Source: Roseovarius sp. (GTDB taxonomy: Bacteria; Pseudomonadota; Alphaproteobacteria; Rhodobacterales; Rhodobacteraceae). Taken from it: DNA of 46,709 bases. The DNA is taken from the NCBI GenBank assembly GCA_026709325.1, contig JAPOTF010000125.1:1-46709 (forward strand), given 5' to 3'. Shown piece by piece: positions 17,225 to 26,064 of this stretch. Position numbers and translations under genes: made by a program. The notes under the pieces are model-generated. The model saw only the letters and a program-made list of their open reading frames with translations, was not told where the DNA came from and did not search any database. Position 1 is the first letter of the stretch, and each line of letters starts with the position of its first letter.

Positions 17225-17685
17225 TCACTGGGATCCGGAACGCGGGATCTCCCGTTCCTTAAAATCCCATCAGCCGGACGCATTCCCGGGGCATCAGACG
17301 GCATGGCCGCTGCACGCGCTTGGCGGATCAGTATCTCTGATCCGTCCTTGTTGTAGCGGGCCGAGAGCATACGCGTCACATCGCTCGGACCGAACACCGA
17401 GTAGCCAAACCCTTTGCAGGCGGCGCGATGGCGACGCTTTTAGGCTTTCAGATAGTCCCAGAGATGGGTTGTGGGGGAATATTTCGAATCTACTCGCCGC
17501 TCAAGGATGGTCCCGAGAACCGGTGGGGGACCGCTCGGTAGTGCCAGCCAGTCAAATCGGAAACCACTCGGCCCGCGGAAACCGACAAGAAAGATCCGCT
17601 CGCGTTTCTGCAACACCCGGGGCGAGGAGTCAATGATACGGGTCTGGACCTGATAGCCAAGGTCTTTCTCTAGTGCCGGAAGAGG
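17225..17685 (-). pseudogene. Broken DNA C5-cytosine methyltransferase (C-terminal part)
   Basis: Three minus-strand frames carry successive C5-methyltransferase blocks. Positions about 17680-17440 encode LEKDLGYQVQTRIIDSSP followed by LQKRERIFLVGFR and, at the end, TTHLWDYLKA. A second frame (17397 downward) has FGYSVFGPSDVTRMLSARYNKDGSEILI. A third, from about 17340, has RLMPRECVRLMGF, followed after a further slip by KEREIP. These are the variable-region and motif IX-X blocks of Dcm-like enzymes. At least two frameshifts break the gene, and everything upstream of about 17685, including the PCQ and ENV motifs, is missing and replaced by transposase sequence. It is non-functional. Confidence 0.75.
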
Positions 17686-18250
17686 ACTGGCGACGCGTGA
17701 AACTCGCCAATGTCGGGCGTAAATATCGCAATCCTCGGGTTCTTGAGACAATGGTCCGCATCTCCGGCCATCCTAGGGACATCGGCCAAATTGCCGTGCT
17801 TGATCTCTGCCATGAGGATCCAACATTGCCGCTGACAAACCAGATGAAGACCCCGCCAGACAACTGTTCGACCGATATGCCCGCGCATGGTGATAGAGAA
17901 CGCCATCAACGGCACCATCGATTTCTTTCACATCGACGCGCTATCCGCGACCGCGCCGGTGAAGATCGCTGTGAACCTGCAGCTTACGCTGATTGCGGGC
18001 GCACACTCTACCGGCCGCTCACCCTTGCGGGTCTACTACGGCCGGGAGATCGCGAAAACGGGGACGCTGTTCACGGAACCGATAAAGGCCACGACGGATA
18101 GTCGAGTTTAGGACGACCGTATCACCGTTGAGATCGGGAGGGACCAGCAATCCCTTCCACACAAACGCGCCGGATGCCACGACCTCGAAACCGCCGTCCC
18201 ATGGCTCAACAATCGCGCGCTGAAATTCGGGTTCGCACAAACAATAAAAC
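17679..18250 (+). pseudogene. Decayed DDE transposase fragment (IS4/IS1634-like C-terminal part)
   Basis: The plus strand reads WRRVKLANVGRKYRNPRVLE, then DIGQIAVLDLCHEDPTLPLT with NQMKTPP. A frameshift gives QLFDRYAR, another gives MVIENAINGTIDFFHIDALS followed by KIAVNLQLTLIAG. Further on, another frame gives DRITVEIGR and, at the end, ETAVPWLNNRALKFGF. The order and wording match the C-terminal third of DDE transposases of the IS4/IS1634 kind as I remember them; the exact family is not certain. It abuts the truncated methyltransferase at about 17680, which suggests the element inserted into, or recombined with, that gene and then decayed. No intact terminal repeats were found. Confidence 0.6.
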
Positions 18251-18599
18251 AAAACCAAAAACGCAATCAAGATTCACATCAATTATCCCATTTGGGAATT
18301 CAGGCCAGAGTGTCATTCCGAACAGTTGGAGTAAATCGCTTATGATGCCTCAAACCAAATCGAACCTCTTGAGAGCGCACTTGCGACCAGGGAACCGGCC
18401 TGTGTATGTCTTTTACAATTCATGCCGCGTAATCAGCATATGTTGCTACAGGCTAATACTTGGAAATATTGCCCATATCAGCCATTGCGGGTAAAGAGAT
18501 TCCCGTAATGTGACATAAGTTAAAACGTCGGAACGCATTATTAACACGCCTGGTTTTGCAACGTGCAAGATGGAATTAGGCCTTGAGAAGGAGACTGTA
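18251..18599. other. Gap before the acyl-CoA dehydrogenase gene
   Basis: About 350 bases after the transposase remnant contain no frame with recognisable similarity. The last 60 bases are AT-rich and presumably carry the promoter of the dehydrogenase gene. Confidence 0.35.
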
Positions 18600-19832
18600 A
18601 TGGATTTTGGAATGCGAGAAGGCAATCGCGAATTGCTTCAACGTGTAAAGGATATGATTCAAAACGACATTATGCTCCGCGAAGATGAATATCGCGATGA
18701 AGTGGATAAAATCGACCGGTGGCAGTTTACTCCAAGACAGCGGGATATTCTGGAAGGGCTGAAGGCCAGGGCCAAGGCCGCCGGATTGTGGAACTTCTGG
18801 CACACGGATGGAATGAAGGGCGCGGGACTTACAACCGTTGAATATGCGTATTTTGCCGAGGAGATGGGCAAAACCCCACTGGCCGCTGAAGTGTTCAACT
18901 GCAATGCCCCCGATACCGGCAACATGGAGGTGTTTCACAAATACGGCTCGCCGGAAATGAAGCGCAGATGGCTTGAACCGCTTCTCGAAGGCAAAATCCG
19001 CTCCGCCTATCTGATGACAGAACCGGACGTCGCCAGTTCAGATGCAACCAACATATCCATGCAATGCATTCGCGATGGCGATGAATATGTACTTGATGGA
19101 GAAAAATGGTGGGCCTCCGGCGCCGGAGATCCGCGCTGTGCCGTATATATCGTCATGGCAAAAACCGGCACTGCCGCCCCCAAACACAAGCGACACTCAA
19201 TGATAGTTGTTCCAGCCGATGCAAATGGAATCGAAAAACTTAGACCTATGCATGTATACGGCCATGATGACGCGCCCCATGGCCATATGCATATTCGCTT
19301 TACGGATGTTAGGGTGCCCGCAGAGAACATGCTATTGGGAGAAGGCCGCGGATTTGAAATAGCCCAGGGGCGTTTGGGACCAGGCCGCATCCACCATTGC
19401 ATGCGCGCCATTGGCCAGGCCGAAGCCGCGTTGGAATTAATGTGCCGCCGATCGCTTTCGAGACAGGCCTTTGGCAAGCCCCTGCATCAACTCGGTGCGA
19501 ATCACGATATAATCGCCGAATGCCGCATGGAGATTGAGCAGGCAAGACTGCTGTGCCTCAAAGCCGCCTGGATGATGGATCAGGGCAATGCGAGGGCGGC
19601 TGCCCCCTGGATACACCAGATCAAGGTGATTGCACCTCGAATTGCGCTAAAAATCGTTGACGAGGCCGTGCAGATGTTTGGCGCGCAAGGCATATCACAG
19701 GACAAACCTCTTGCGGCAATGTGGACGAATCTTCGAACATTGCGTCTTGCCGACGGACCGGATGCCGTTCATCGACGTCAGGTGGCCCGGGCGGAACTTA
19801 AAAAATACACGCAGGAAAATATAGTGGCGTAA
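18600..19832 (+). CDS. Acyl-CoA dehydrogenase family protein (ACAD11-like)
   Basis: This FAD-dependent dehydrogenase is predicted to introduce a trans-2 double bond into an acyl-CoA, passing electrons to ETF. The 410-residue protein has the three ACAD domains: an N-terminal helical part ([23 protein letters not shown]), the flavin-binding [17 protein letters not shown] near 145 and [14 protein letters not shown] near 172. The C-terminal bundle has [46 protein letters not shown] and [19 protein letters not shown]. This wording is typical of the ACAD10/11 branch, which prefers longer or branched chains. AAGGAG precedes ATG 18600 at good spacing. The true substrate is unknown, and it has no pathway neighbours. 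Confidence 0.9.
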   Translation: MDFGMREGNRELLQRVKDMIQNDIMLREDEYRDEVDKIDRWQFTPRQRDILEGLKARAKAAGLWNFWHTDGMKGAGLTTVEYAYFAEEMGKTPLAAEVFNCNAPDTGNMEVFHKYGSPEMKRRWLEPLLEGKIRSAYLMTEPDVASSDATNISMQCIRDGDEYVLDGEKWWASGAGDPRCAVYIVMAKTGTAAPKHKRHSMIVVPADANGIEKLRPMHVYGHDDAPHGHMHIRFTDVRVPAENMLLGEGRGFEIAQGRLGPGRIHHCMRAIGQAEAALELMCRRSLSRQAFGKPLHQLGANHDIIAECRMEIEQARLLCLKAAWMMDQGNARAAAPWIHQIKVIAPRIALKIVDEAVQMFGAQGISQDKPLAAMWTNLRTLRLADGPDAVHRRQVARAELKKYTQENIVA

Positions 19833-20090
19833 ATCAACCGGCATGCCTGAATGGCCGTATCTACTGATTGTATGCCTTTTGTCCGGATGACTTTCAATTT
19901 GCCGCAATCCCGCCAGATAATCTCTCGTATCCGAATTAGACGGCATGCTGTTTTGGAATGGGCTTTAAACGGGACCTTTCTCAAATCGGCTTTAGGTTGA
20001 TTTGCCCGTTTAAAGCGCTATTTGAGCACTTTAAGAACCATCTGTTCAGTGTTAATGGATATACATGAAATCAATCAAGAGGTGCTTTCA

Positions 20091-20477
20091 ATGAAATATC
20101 TCCTTGCCGCATTAACCCTTGCATTCTCAGGATCCGCCGCTTTTGCCGAAGGAGATCCCGCAAAGGGGGAGAAAGCGTTCAGGAAATGCAAATCCTGCCA
20201 CCTGATCGCTTCTGAAAACGAGGTTTTCATGAAGGGTGGCAAAACGGGCCCTAATCTCTATGGCATTATTGGCAGTCAGGCCGGATCCGTTGAAGGGTTT
20301 AAATACTCAAAGATCCTTGTCGCAAGAGGCGAAGAAGGCCTTGTATGGGATGAGAAGTCGCTTGCCGAATACATCCAGGATCCAACAAAATTTCTCGGCA
20401 AGCGCTCCAATATGACTTTCAGACTTAAAAAAGGATCCGAGGATGTTGCCGCGTATCTAGCGACATTCTCAAAATAA
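20091..20477 (+). CDS. Class I c-type cytochrome (cytochrome c2-like), secreted
   Basis: This 128-residue protein has a Sec signal peptide (MKYLLAALTLAFSGSAAFA, cleavage near residue 19) and one haem-binding CKSCH at mature residues 17-21. A second-half axial Met lies in SNMTF. GPNLYGIIGSQAGSVEGFKYS is the classic cytochrome c2 loop around a conserved tyrosine. It should act as a soluble periplasmic electron carrier. The start is ATG 20091, preceded by AAGAGG; an upstream in-frame ATG would spoil the signal peptide. It is a single gene. Confidence 0.9.
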   Translation: MKYLLAALTLAFSGSAAFAEGDPAKGEKAFRKCKSCHLIASENEVFMKGGKTGPNLYGIIGSQAGSVEGFKYSKILVARGEEGLVWDEKSLAEYIQDPTKFLGKRSNMTFRLKKGSEDVAAYLATFSK

Positions 20478-20510
20478 AGTCGGGAATCGGCAATAAAGTT
20501 TTAAGATCTT

Positions 20511-20532
20511 GGCGCAAATGGTAAATTGCGCC
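20511..20532. terminator. Hairpin between two convergent genes
   Basis: A perfect seven-base stem GGCGCAA/TTGCGCC with an eight-base loop lies between the cytochrome gene and the convergent small membrane-protein gene. There is no long T-run on either side, so it is only a weak or Rho-assisted terminator candidate. Confidence 0.35.
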
Positions 20533-20556
20533 CTAAAGAGAAACTGACGGATTTTC

Positions 20557-20769
20557 TCAGTCGCCTTTATCGTTGCCATTTCGTATCGTTTCTTGCCATA
20601 CATCATAGATGGCAAGGGAAAGCACAACAATTACGATAATCCAGAATGGGAGACCGCCCCAAAACCCGGCGAACCCCGTTGATATGCTATGAGCGAGACC
20701 CACAACAAATATAGCCATCAGTAGTGTAGCAATGACTGCTGCGACTATTTTGTGATGCCGTTTGATCAT
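20557..20769 (-). CDS. Small two-span membrane protein
   Basis: This 70-residue protein has a basic N-terminus (MIKRHHK), a first hydrophobic segment at about residues 8-28 (VAAVIATLLMAIFVVGL) and a second at about 39-57 (GLPFWIIVIVVLSLAIY). It has a charged tail and no recognised family. It begins 18 bases after the amidase stop on the same strand and so closes the TRAP-amidase operon. A role in that transport or breakdown system is plausible only from position. Confidence 0.65.
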   Translation of the reverse strand: MIKRHHKIVAAVIATLLMAIFVVGLAHSISTGFAGFWGGLPFWIIVIVVLSLAIYDVWQETIRNGNDKGD

Positions 20770-20787
20770 TTTCCAGTCTCCTTGAAC

Positions 20788-22125
20788 TTATTCAGCCTCT
20801 TCGGATAGCTTCCGCAAAAGCCAGTTTGCGGTGCACAGCAGATTGTCATCGCGCTCACGCTCGCCAATCAACTGAACACCGACCGGCAGATCGTTTGCCC
20901 CTTTTAATATCGGCATGGCAACACACGGCAACCCGGCAAATGTCCACAGCGTGCAAAATGCCGGGTCACCTGTTCCCTCATCGAACATTGGAGCTTCACC
21001 AGGTGCGCAAGGAGATATGATGCCGTCATAGTCCTTGAAGAAAGCGTCAAAATATCTGCCGGAACCCGCCATGACCTCCATGGCTTTCCCATATTGCGAA
21101 TTGCTCAATTTCCACCCGGATTCAAAAGCCTCATGCAATGCCCCGCCCATAAGCTCCCAGTGGGTTTCCGCCTCATGTGCCATGTGTTCGCAAAGCTCCC
21201 ACTGGAAAACAATGCGATGCGCATCCATCATATCCAAAAAGCCCTTTGGGGAAGACACTCTCTCAACTCTATCCCCAAGTGCTTCCAAAAGCTCTTCAAA
21301 GCCTTCTCTCGAATCATCCGAAAGCCTATCGCCAAATGGCAGTTCAAACCATGCGAACAACGGTTCAATTGGCACCTGACGTCTTGCTCCTTGCAGCATT
21401 TGCGGCTTCGGACGGGTGTAGCTGGCCTCATCATTCGAGTCGTACCCGGAAATCGCATCTGCAAGCAGCGCAACGTCTTCAAGTGCCCGTCCGAAAACGC
21501 CAACCTGATCCAGTGATTTTGAAGTCCTCAACACTCCACGTCTTGATATGACGCCTCGCGTTGGTTTGAAACCAAATGTACCGCAAAAAGCCGCGGGCCT
21601 TATAACCGAACCGTTGGTTTGCGTGCCTATGGCCAGCGGCACCTGACATGACGCCACGGAAGCGGCCGAGCCGCTTGAGGATCCGCCCGGTGTGCGAGAC
21701 AGGTTGCGCGGATTGCGGGTTCTTGAAGGATTCATGAATGCGCATTCGGTAGATACCGTCTTGCCCAGAACCACCGCACCCTCTTCACGGAGATGTTCTG
21801 TCAGTGCGGCGTCGGATTTTGGCATTTGACCTTTGAATATCTCGCTGCCGCATTCCGTCGGAAGGCCTTTCGCATCAACAATATCCTTTAGACCAACCGG
21901 GAGCCCGTGAAGACTGCCCGTAGGCAGACCGCTTCGGCGAATCCGGTCCATCTCTTCGGCCTGCTGCCTTGCCTGATCAAAATCAATGTGCTCCCAGGCA
22001 TTTATACTGTCGTCGGTACACTCTATTCTGGATATGCATGCTTCAACCAGTTCCAATGAACCAACCCTGCCGGATTTGATTAAATCCAGAGCCGTTGATG
22101 CCGATATCTCATGCAGTTCCTCCAT
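20788..22125 (-). CDS. Amidase-signature family hydrolase
   Basis: This 445-residue cytoplasmic amidase has the Ser-cisSer-Lys triad: Lys80 in GLPVGLKDIVDAKG, the GGSSSGSAA loop at 147-155 (cis-Ser about 150) and nucleophile Ser173 in GTQTNGSVIRPA. The C-terminus holds GLPCVAMPILKGANDLPVGVQLIG, as usual. The family covers many C-N bond hydrolases, so the substrate cannot be read from sequence. Position directly after a TRAP transporter (14 bases behind dctM) suggests it hydrolyses an imported amide- or carbamoyl-containing carboxylate. The ribosome-binding site is weak, which fits translational coupling. Confidence 0.88.
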   Translation of the reverse strand: MEELHEISASTALDLIKSGRVGSLELVEACISRIECTDDSINAWEHIDFDQARQQAEEMDRIRRSGLPTGSLHGLPVGLKDIVDAKGLPTECGSEIFKGQMPKSDAALTEHLREEGAVVLGKTVSTECAFMNPSRTRNPRNLSRTPGGSSSGSAASVASCQVPLAIGTQTNGSVIRPAAFCGTFGFKPTRGVISRRGVLRTSKSLDQVGVFGRALEDVALLADAISGYDSNDEASYTRPKPQMLQGARRQVPIEPLFAWFELPFGDRLSDDSREGFEELLEALGDRVERVSSPKGFLDMMDAHRIVFQWELCEHMAHEAETHWELMGGALHEAFESGWKLSNSQYGKAMEVMAGSGRYFDAFFKDYDGIISPCAPGEAPMFDEGTGDPAFCTLWTFAGLPCVAMPILKGANDLPVGVQLIGERERDDNLLCTANWLLRKLSEEAE

Positions 22126-22139
22126 CGGGTGTCATGTCG

Positions 22140-23777
22140 CTACGGAATGTACTCGCCGAAGAGATAATCGGGAAGCCATAGCGCAATCCCCGGAAACTGA
22201 TACATCAGCACCATTGAGAATATCACAATGGCCAGATATGGAAGTATTCCCTTGAATATTTCAATCAGTTCAATCTGATTCTTTAACACCCCCTTGAGGT
22301 AGTAGGCGGACATGGCCATCGGAGGCGTCAGGAACGAGGTTTGCAAATTAAGTGCCACCAGCATTGCGAAGAAATAGGGATTGACGCCGAACGTGTCCAG
22401 CATGGGCAGGAATATCGGGACGAAGATGATGAGAATCTCGGACCATTCCAGTGGCCAGCCAAGCACAAAAATAATCAATTGAACAAGAACCAGAAACTGC
22501 CAGGGTTCCAGGTTCATTGCGAGGAACCAGTTTTCGATGACATCGTGGCCGCCAAGGTAGGAAAACACGGATGCAAAAGTCCATGACCCAACAAATAGCC
22601 AGCAAACCATTGCCGTTGCCTTGGCCGTTAAAAACACGCTTTCGGTGAGCGTCTTCCATAGGGCCTTATAGGAATATGGCATCGCTCCGACCCAGAGACC
22701 GAGAACAAAGCCCGTAAGCGGAATGCCCACAATCATGCGCGTAAGTACAAGCCACTGACGGTTTGCCTGCTCGTTAATCTCCATAGCTCCACCGTAGTAG
22801 TCGCTATAGAATTTCGAAACGGCGGACAGACCGCCCTGTCCGGACAAAGCAAGGAACACGCCGACAATTCCAATCGCCGTTCCAATGTACATTGCCGGGT
22901 TTTTGCCCTTAAAGGCGTCTCCGAATATCTTCTCGCTTGGCCCGAGATAAATTGTCGCCAGAAGCAAGCCGCCCAAAGCACCCATTGCCGCGGCTTCGGC
23001 AGGGGTTGCCAAACCACCCAATATGGATCCAAGTACAAGCATGATCAATATGGTAAGCGGAACAAACCCAACAAGCAGATTTATGTATATCTGCGCTTTC
23101 GAGGGTATGCTTTCCTCTTTTGGCACAGGAGCGATTGATGGATTTACAAAAACGCGAGCGAGCACGTAAACGATGTAGAGTCCCGCCAAAATCAATCCTG
23201 GAAACACCGCGGCGGCATACAGCCTAAGTGGCGACAATTCTGCTATTGCCGCATAGACAATCAGCATGATTGAAGGTGGAATGAGAATTCCGAGCGTGCC
23301 TCCCGCGCAAATCACGCCCGATGCAAATGTCTTGCTGTATTGGGCATTGGCCATGGCGGGAAACGCCAGCAGACCCATTAACGTGACCACCGCGCCAACA
23401 ATGCCGGATGCGGTGGAGAACACCGTGCATGTGATCAGTGCGGCTATCGCCAGTGAGCCGGGAAGATTCCGGGCGGCCATCTGAAGAGAATAAAACAGGC
23501 GGTCTACAATATTTGCGCGTTCAACCACATATCCCATGAAGAGAAACAATGGGATTGCCACCAATGTGTCATTCTCCATTACGGAATATGTGTTCTGATT
23601 CAGGAGATAGAATATCTGGTTGTTAAACAAATCGGAGGTTGTTGAAGGCTCAACGTAGTAGGCGAAGTATCCAAACGCCACACCCATCGCCAGAAGCGTG
23701 AATGCAATGGGAAAGCCAAGCAGCACCAGCAAAATAAAGAGGCACAGCATTACAATTGCGACTTCGGGATTTGTCAT
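22140..23777 (-). CDS. dctM: TRAP transporter large membrane subunit (DctM)
   Basis: DctM is the 12-14-span subunit that forms the solute and sodium path of TRAP transporters. At 545 residues it is longer than the usual 425, as in the mannitol/chloroaromatic-type (TakM-like) branch. The extra part is a loop around residues 305-340 (SVSKFYSDYYGG...EQANRQW). Family blocks are visible: PIAFTLLAMGVAFG, PLFLFMGYVVERANIVDRLFYSLQ, GIVGAVVTLMGLLAFPAM, CAGGTLGILIPPSIMLIVYA and ATPAEAAAMGALGG. It follows dctQ by 37 bases and precedes the amidase. Confidence 0.93.
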   Translation of the reverse strand: MTNPEVAIVMLCLFILLVLLGFPIAFTLLAMGVAFGYFAYYVEPSTTSDLFNNQIFYLLNQNTYSVMENDTLVAIPLFLFMGYVVERANIVDRLFYSLQMAARNLPGSLAIAALITCTVFSTASGIVGAVVTLMGLLAFPAMANAQYSKTFASGVICAGGTLGILIPPSIMLIVYAAIAELSPLRLYAAAVFPGLILAGLYIVYVLARVFVNPSIAPVPKEESIPSKAQIYINLLVGFVPLTILIMLVLGSILGGLATPAEAAAMGALGGLLLATIYLGPSEKIFGDAFKGKNPAMYIGTAIGIVGVFLALSGQGGLSAVSKFYSDYYGGAMEINEQANRQWLVLTRMIVGIPLTGFVLGLWVGAMPYSYKALWKTLTESVFLTAKATAMVCWLFVGSWTFASVFSYLGGHDVIENWFLAMNLEPWQFLVLVQLIIFVLGWPLEWSEILIIFVPIFLPMLDTFGVNPYFFAMLVALNLQTSFLTPPMAMSAYYLKGVLKNQIELIEIFKGILPYLAIVIFSMVLMYQFPGIALWLPDYLFGEYIP

Positions 23778-23814
23778 GGTTAAAACCTTCAGAATGTTAA
23801 TGCGTTTTCGTCAG

Positions 23815-24387
23815 TTACGAATCAGACCGTTCGGAGGCATGCATGAGTATCTCTTCGGTTTCATGTACATCTTTGAGCCGCTCCATCCACACGCCGGTTT
23901 TCATGGCGCGCCAGCAACGCATCATTTCCGCCAGTCCCTGCAACATCAGCATGAAACCCGCCAGAGGTATGAGCGTCTTGAAGAAGTATATCTGAATTCG
24001 GGCGGGACTGTTCCAGCTTACCTCCTTGTACCTCCAACTGTCGGCCGCGATTTCCCAGCCGTACCAGAAAAGCGCCATCATCCCGGGGAAGAAAAACAGA
24101 ACATATAGCGTGAAATCTATGCGTGCCTGCCATTTAACGGGAAACAGCCTGTAGAGGATGTCACCTCGCACATGCGTGTCCTGCGCAAGCGCGTACGGCC
24201 CGGCCATCAAAAGCAACGCTCCATACATCTGCACCATCATGTCGAAGGCCCAGACTGTTGGAGCGTTTAGCACAAATCTTACGAAAACCTCGTATGAGAC
24301 GGAAAACGTCAGGATCAGTATGCACCAGCCAAAGGCGCGGCCCGTCCAGACGCTCAGGCCTTCAATGAAATATATGATTCTGGACAT
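23815..24387 (-). CDS. dctQ: TRAP transporter small membrane subunit (DctQ)
   Basis: This is the four-span small subunit of a TRAP transporter. Its 190 residues include four hydrophobic segments (first GWCILILTFSVSYEVFVRFV, last LIPLAGFMLMLQGLAEM), the NAPTVWAFDMMVQMYGALLLM block and the DTHVRGDILYRLF motif typical of DctQ. A hairpin terminator separates it from dctP upstream, so its expression is likely lower than that of the binding protein. Confidence 0.92.
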   Translation of the reverse strand: MSRIIYFIEGLSVWTGRAFGWCILILTFSVSYEVFVRFVLNAPTVWAFDMMVQMYGALLLMAGPYALAQDTHVRGDILYRLFPVKWQARIDFTLYVLFFFPGMMALFWYGWEIAADSWRYKEVSWNSPARIQIYFFKTLIPLAGFMLMLQGLAEMMRCWRAMKTGVWMERLKDVHETEEILMHASERSDS

Positions 24388-24427
24388 ATATCACCATTTT
24401 TTGGGAATGAAACAAACCGGACCATCC

Positions 24428-24454
24428 AAAAAACGGGAGCCTGTCCGGCTCCCG
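24428..24454 (-). terminator. Rho-independent terminator between dctP and dctQ
   Basis: On the minus strand, a perfect eight-base stem CGGGAGCC/GGCTCCCG with loop GGACA is followed by TTTTTT. It lies 19 bases after the dctP stop and inside the operon. It probably ends most transcripts after dctP and lets some through to dctQ-dctM. Confidence 0.85.
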
Positions 24455-24472
24455 CAGGAATTATTGTCGGCA

Positions 24473-25570
24473 TTAACCGAAATGGTGTTGATACGCAAGC
24501 TTGTAATCAGGCTGGTTCAAGTTCAGATAGTTCATCACGTCTTTCGCATACGCTTTCTGCGAATCGATTACCTTCTTGAAGAATGCATCTTCCGCGGAAA
24601 GGCGCTCAACGACTATGTCCCATGCCTTTAGCTGTTCCGACATTACCGAATCCGGGGTGCGATATACGTTTACACCCTGCTCATCCCGCAGTTTCACAAG
24701 ATCTTCGGCATAGCGCTTGGTGTTGTGCCAGTAGAAGTTCGAGTTCTCGGCTTCGGACGCATGCTTGAGTATCGCCTGCAATTCGGAAGACAGGGATTCG
24801 AATTTGCGCTTGTTGAAGGTGATTTCAAAGAACTCCTGGCTCTGGTGGAACGACGCAAGATGATAGTGCTTGGAAACATCCTGCATGCCGAAATCACGGT
24901 CCGAAGTCGGGTTGTTGAATTCGGCGGCATCGATAAGACCGGATTTCATGGCCGGCTGAATTTCGCCTCCGGGCAGTTGAACAACAGACATGCCCATTTC
25001 AAGCAGAACGTCCGCCGCCAGACCAACGGTGCGGTATTTCAGGCCGACCATCTGACTGGCATCTTCGATTTGCTCCTTGAACCATCCGAGAGGCTGTGCC
25101 GGCATCGGGCTGTTGAAAAACGATACCACGTTCAAGCCCAAAGTCCCCATTAGTTCGTCAAAGAGTTCCTGACCGCCGCCGTAATGCACCCAGCCAAGCA
25201 CTTCCTGGCTGGACCAGCCAAAACACGGGCCGGTGCCAAAAAGAGAGGCGGTTTTGGACTTCGAATACCAGTATGCGGGCACATAGTGCGCCGCATCGAG
25301 AACGCCGCGGTGGACGGCGTCTTGCATTTGGCTTGTCTTGACAACGGAGTTGACTGGCAGAAGGTCGATTTTCAGTGCATCGCCGGCCATGGCGTGAACG
25401 CGGTCAACATAGGATTTTGCGTTCTCGAGAAAAATGCCGCCACCCCATGCGGCCTGCATTTTAAGAACGGTTTGCTCTGCGCGAGCAACTGAAGGCGCCG
25501 CCAGGGCTCCCGCGGCAACCAATGCGGAACCCCGCATGAACTTTCTTCGACTTACTTTCTTATCTGACAT
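24473..25570 (-). CDS. dctP: TRAP transporter periplasmic solute-binding protein, Tat-exported (DctP)
   Basis: This 365-residue DctP-family protein carries a twin-arginine signal (SRRKFM then ALVAAGALAAPSVARA, cleavage near residue 31). TakP-type features follow: QAAWGGGIFLENAKSYVDRV, the YWYSKSKTASLFGTGPCFGW block and GLKYRTVGLAADVLLEMGMS, which holds the Arg that binds the solute carboxylate. Next come LPGGEIQPAMKSGLIDAAEF and the C-terminal helix. The wording is closest to binders of 2-oxo or aromatic/branched carboxylates, but the ligand is not determined. Of two ATGs in MIMSDKK, the one at 25570 has GGGAG at the better distance. It is first in the operon dctP-dctQ-dctM-amidase-small membrane protein. 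Confidence 0.92.
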   Translation of the reverse strand: MSDKKVSRRKFMRGSALVAAGALAAPSVARAEQTVLKMQAAWGGGIFLENAKSYVDRVHAMAGDALKIDLLPVNSVVKTSQMQDAVHRGVLDAAHYVPAYWYSKSKTASLFGTGPCFGWSSQEVLGWVHYGGGQELFDELMGTLGLNVVSFFNSPMPAQPLGWFKEQIEDASQMVGLKYRTVGLAADVLLEMGMSVVQLPGGEIQPAMKSGLIDAAEFNNPTSDRDFGMQDVSKHYHLASFHQSQEFFEITFNKRKFESLSSELQAILKHASEAENSNFYWHNTKRYAEDLVKLRDEQGVNVYRTPDSVMSEQLKAWDIVVERLSAEDAFFKKVIDSQKAYAKDVMNYLNLNQPDYKLAYQHHFG

Positions 25571-26064
25571 TATCATTCTCCCAATGAGCAATGTTTCTTT
25601 GCATTTTTCATGCACCAGTGACCAAATATAGGCCTTGATCGCGAATATTCAAGTGGTCCCCGTCACTATTCAAACCGCAGTTCAAATGTTGTAGGGGTCG
25701 ATGTTTTTACACTTTTGCCAATAAACGCGGCATGCAGGCTAAACGAAAAAAACATTTTTCAAATGCGGCGCCGTTACGGCGGAATTGCCGATTTCCCTGA
25801 TGGCCATGCATGACAAGACGGGTTTAATCTTGATTGAATTGGCATGGGATCTGCACATCATCGCCTTGTTTGACGGCTATTGTCACGGTCGTTAATATTT
25901 GTATTATGATCTGCGGCGGCTGAAATTCCAGCATCTCGAACATTGAGAGCGATCTTTCAGCCCAAAGGCGGCATGAATTCGGCGCATGTTGAAATGCCGC
26001 ATGAAAATGGCCGGATCGCGCAGGTCCCGGCTTAATCTTATGGATGAAAACAGGGAGATCCTTA
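25571..26064. other. Divergent promoter region, dctP and sugar dehydrogenase
   Basis: About 490 bases lie between divergent genes. Minus- and plus-strand short frames show no family. No clear operator palindrome was recognised. It must contain the promoters of both units. Confidence 0.4.
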
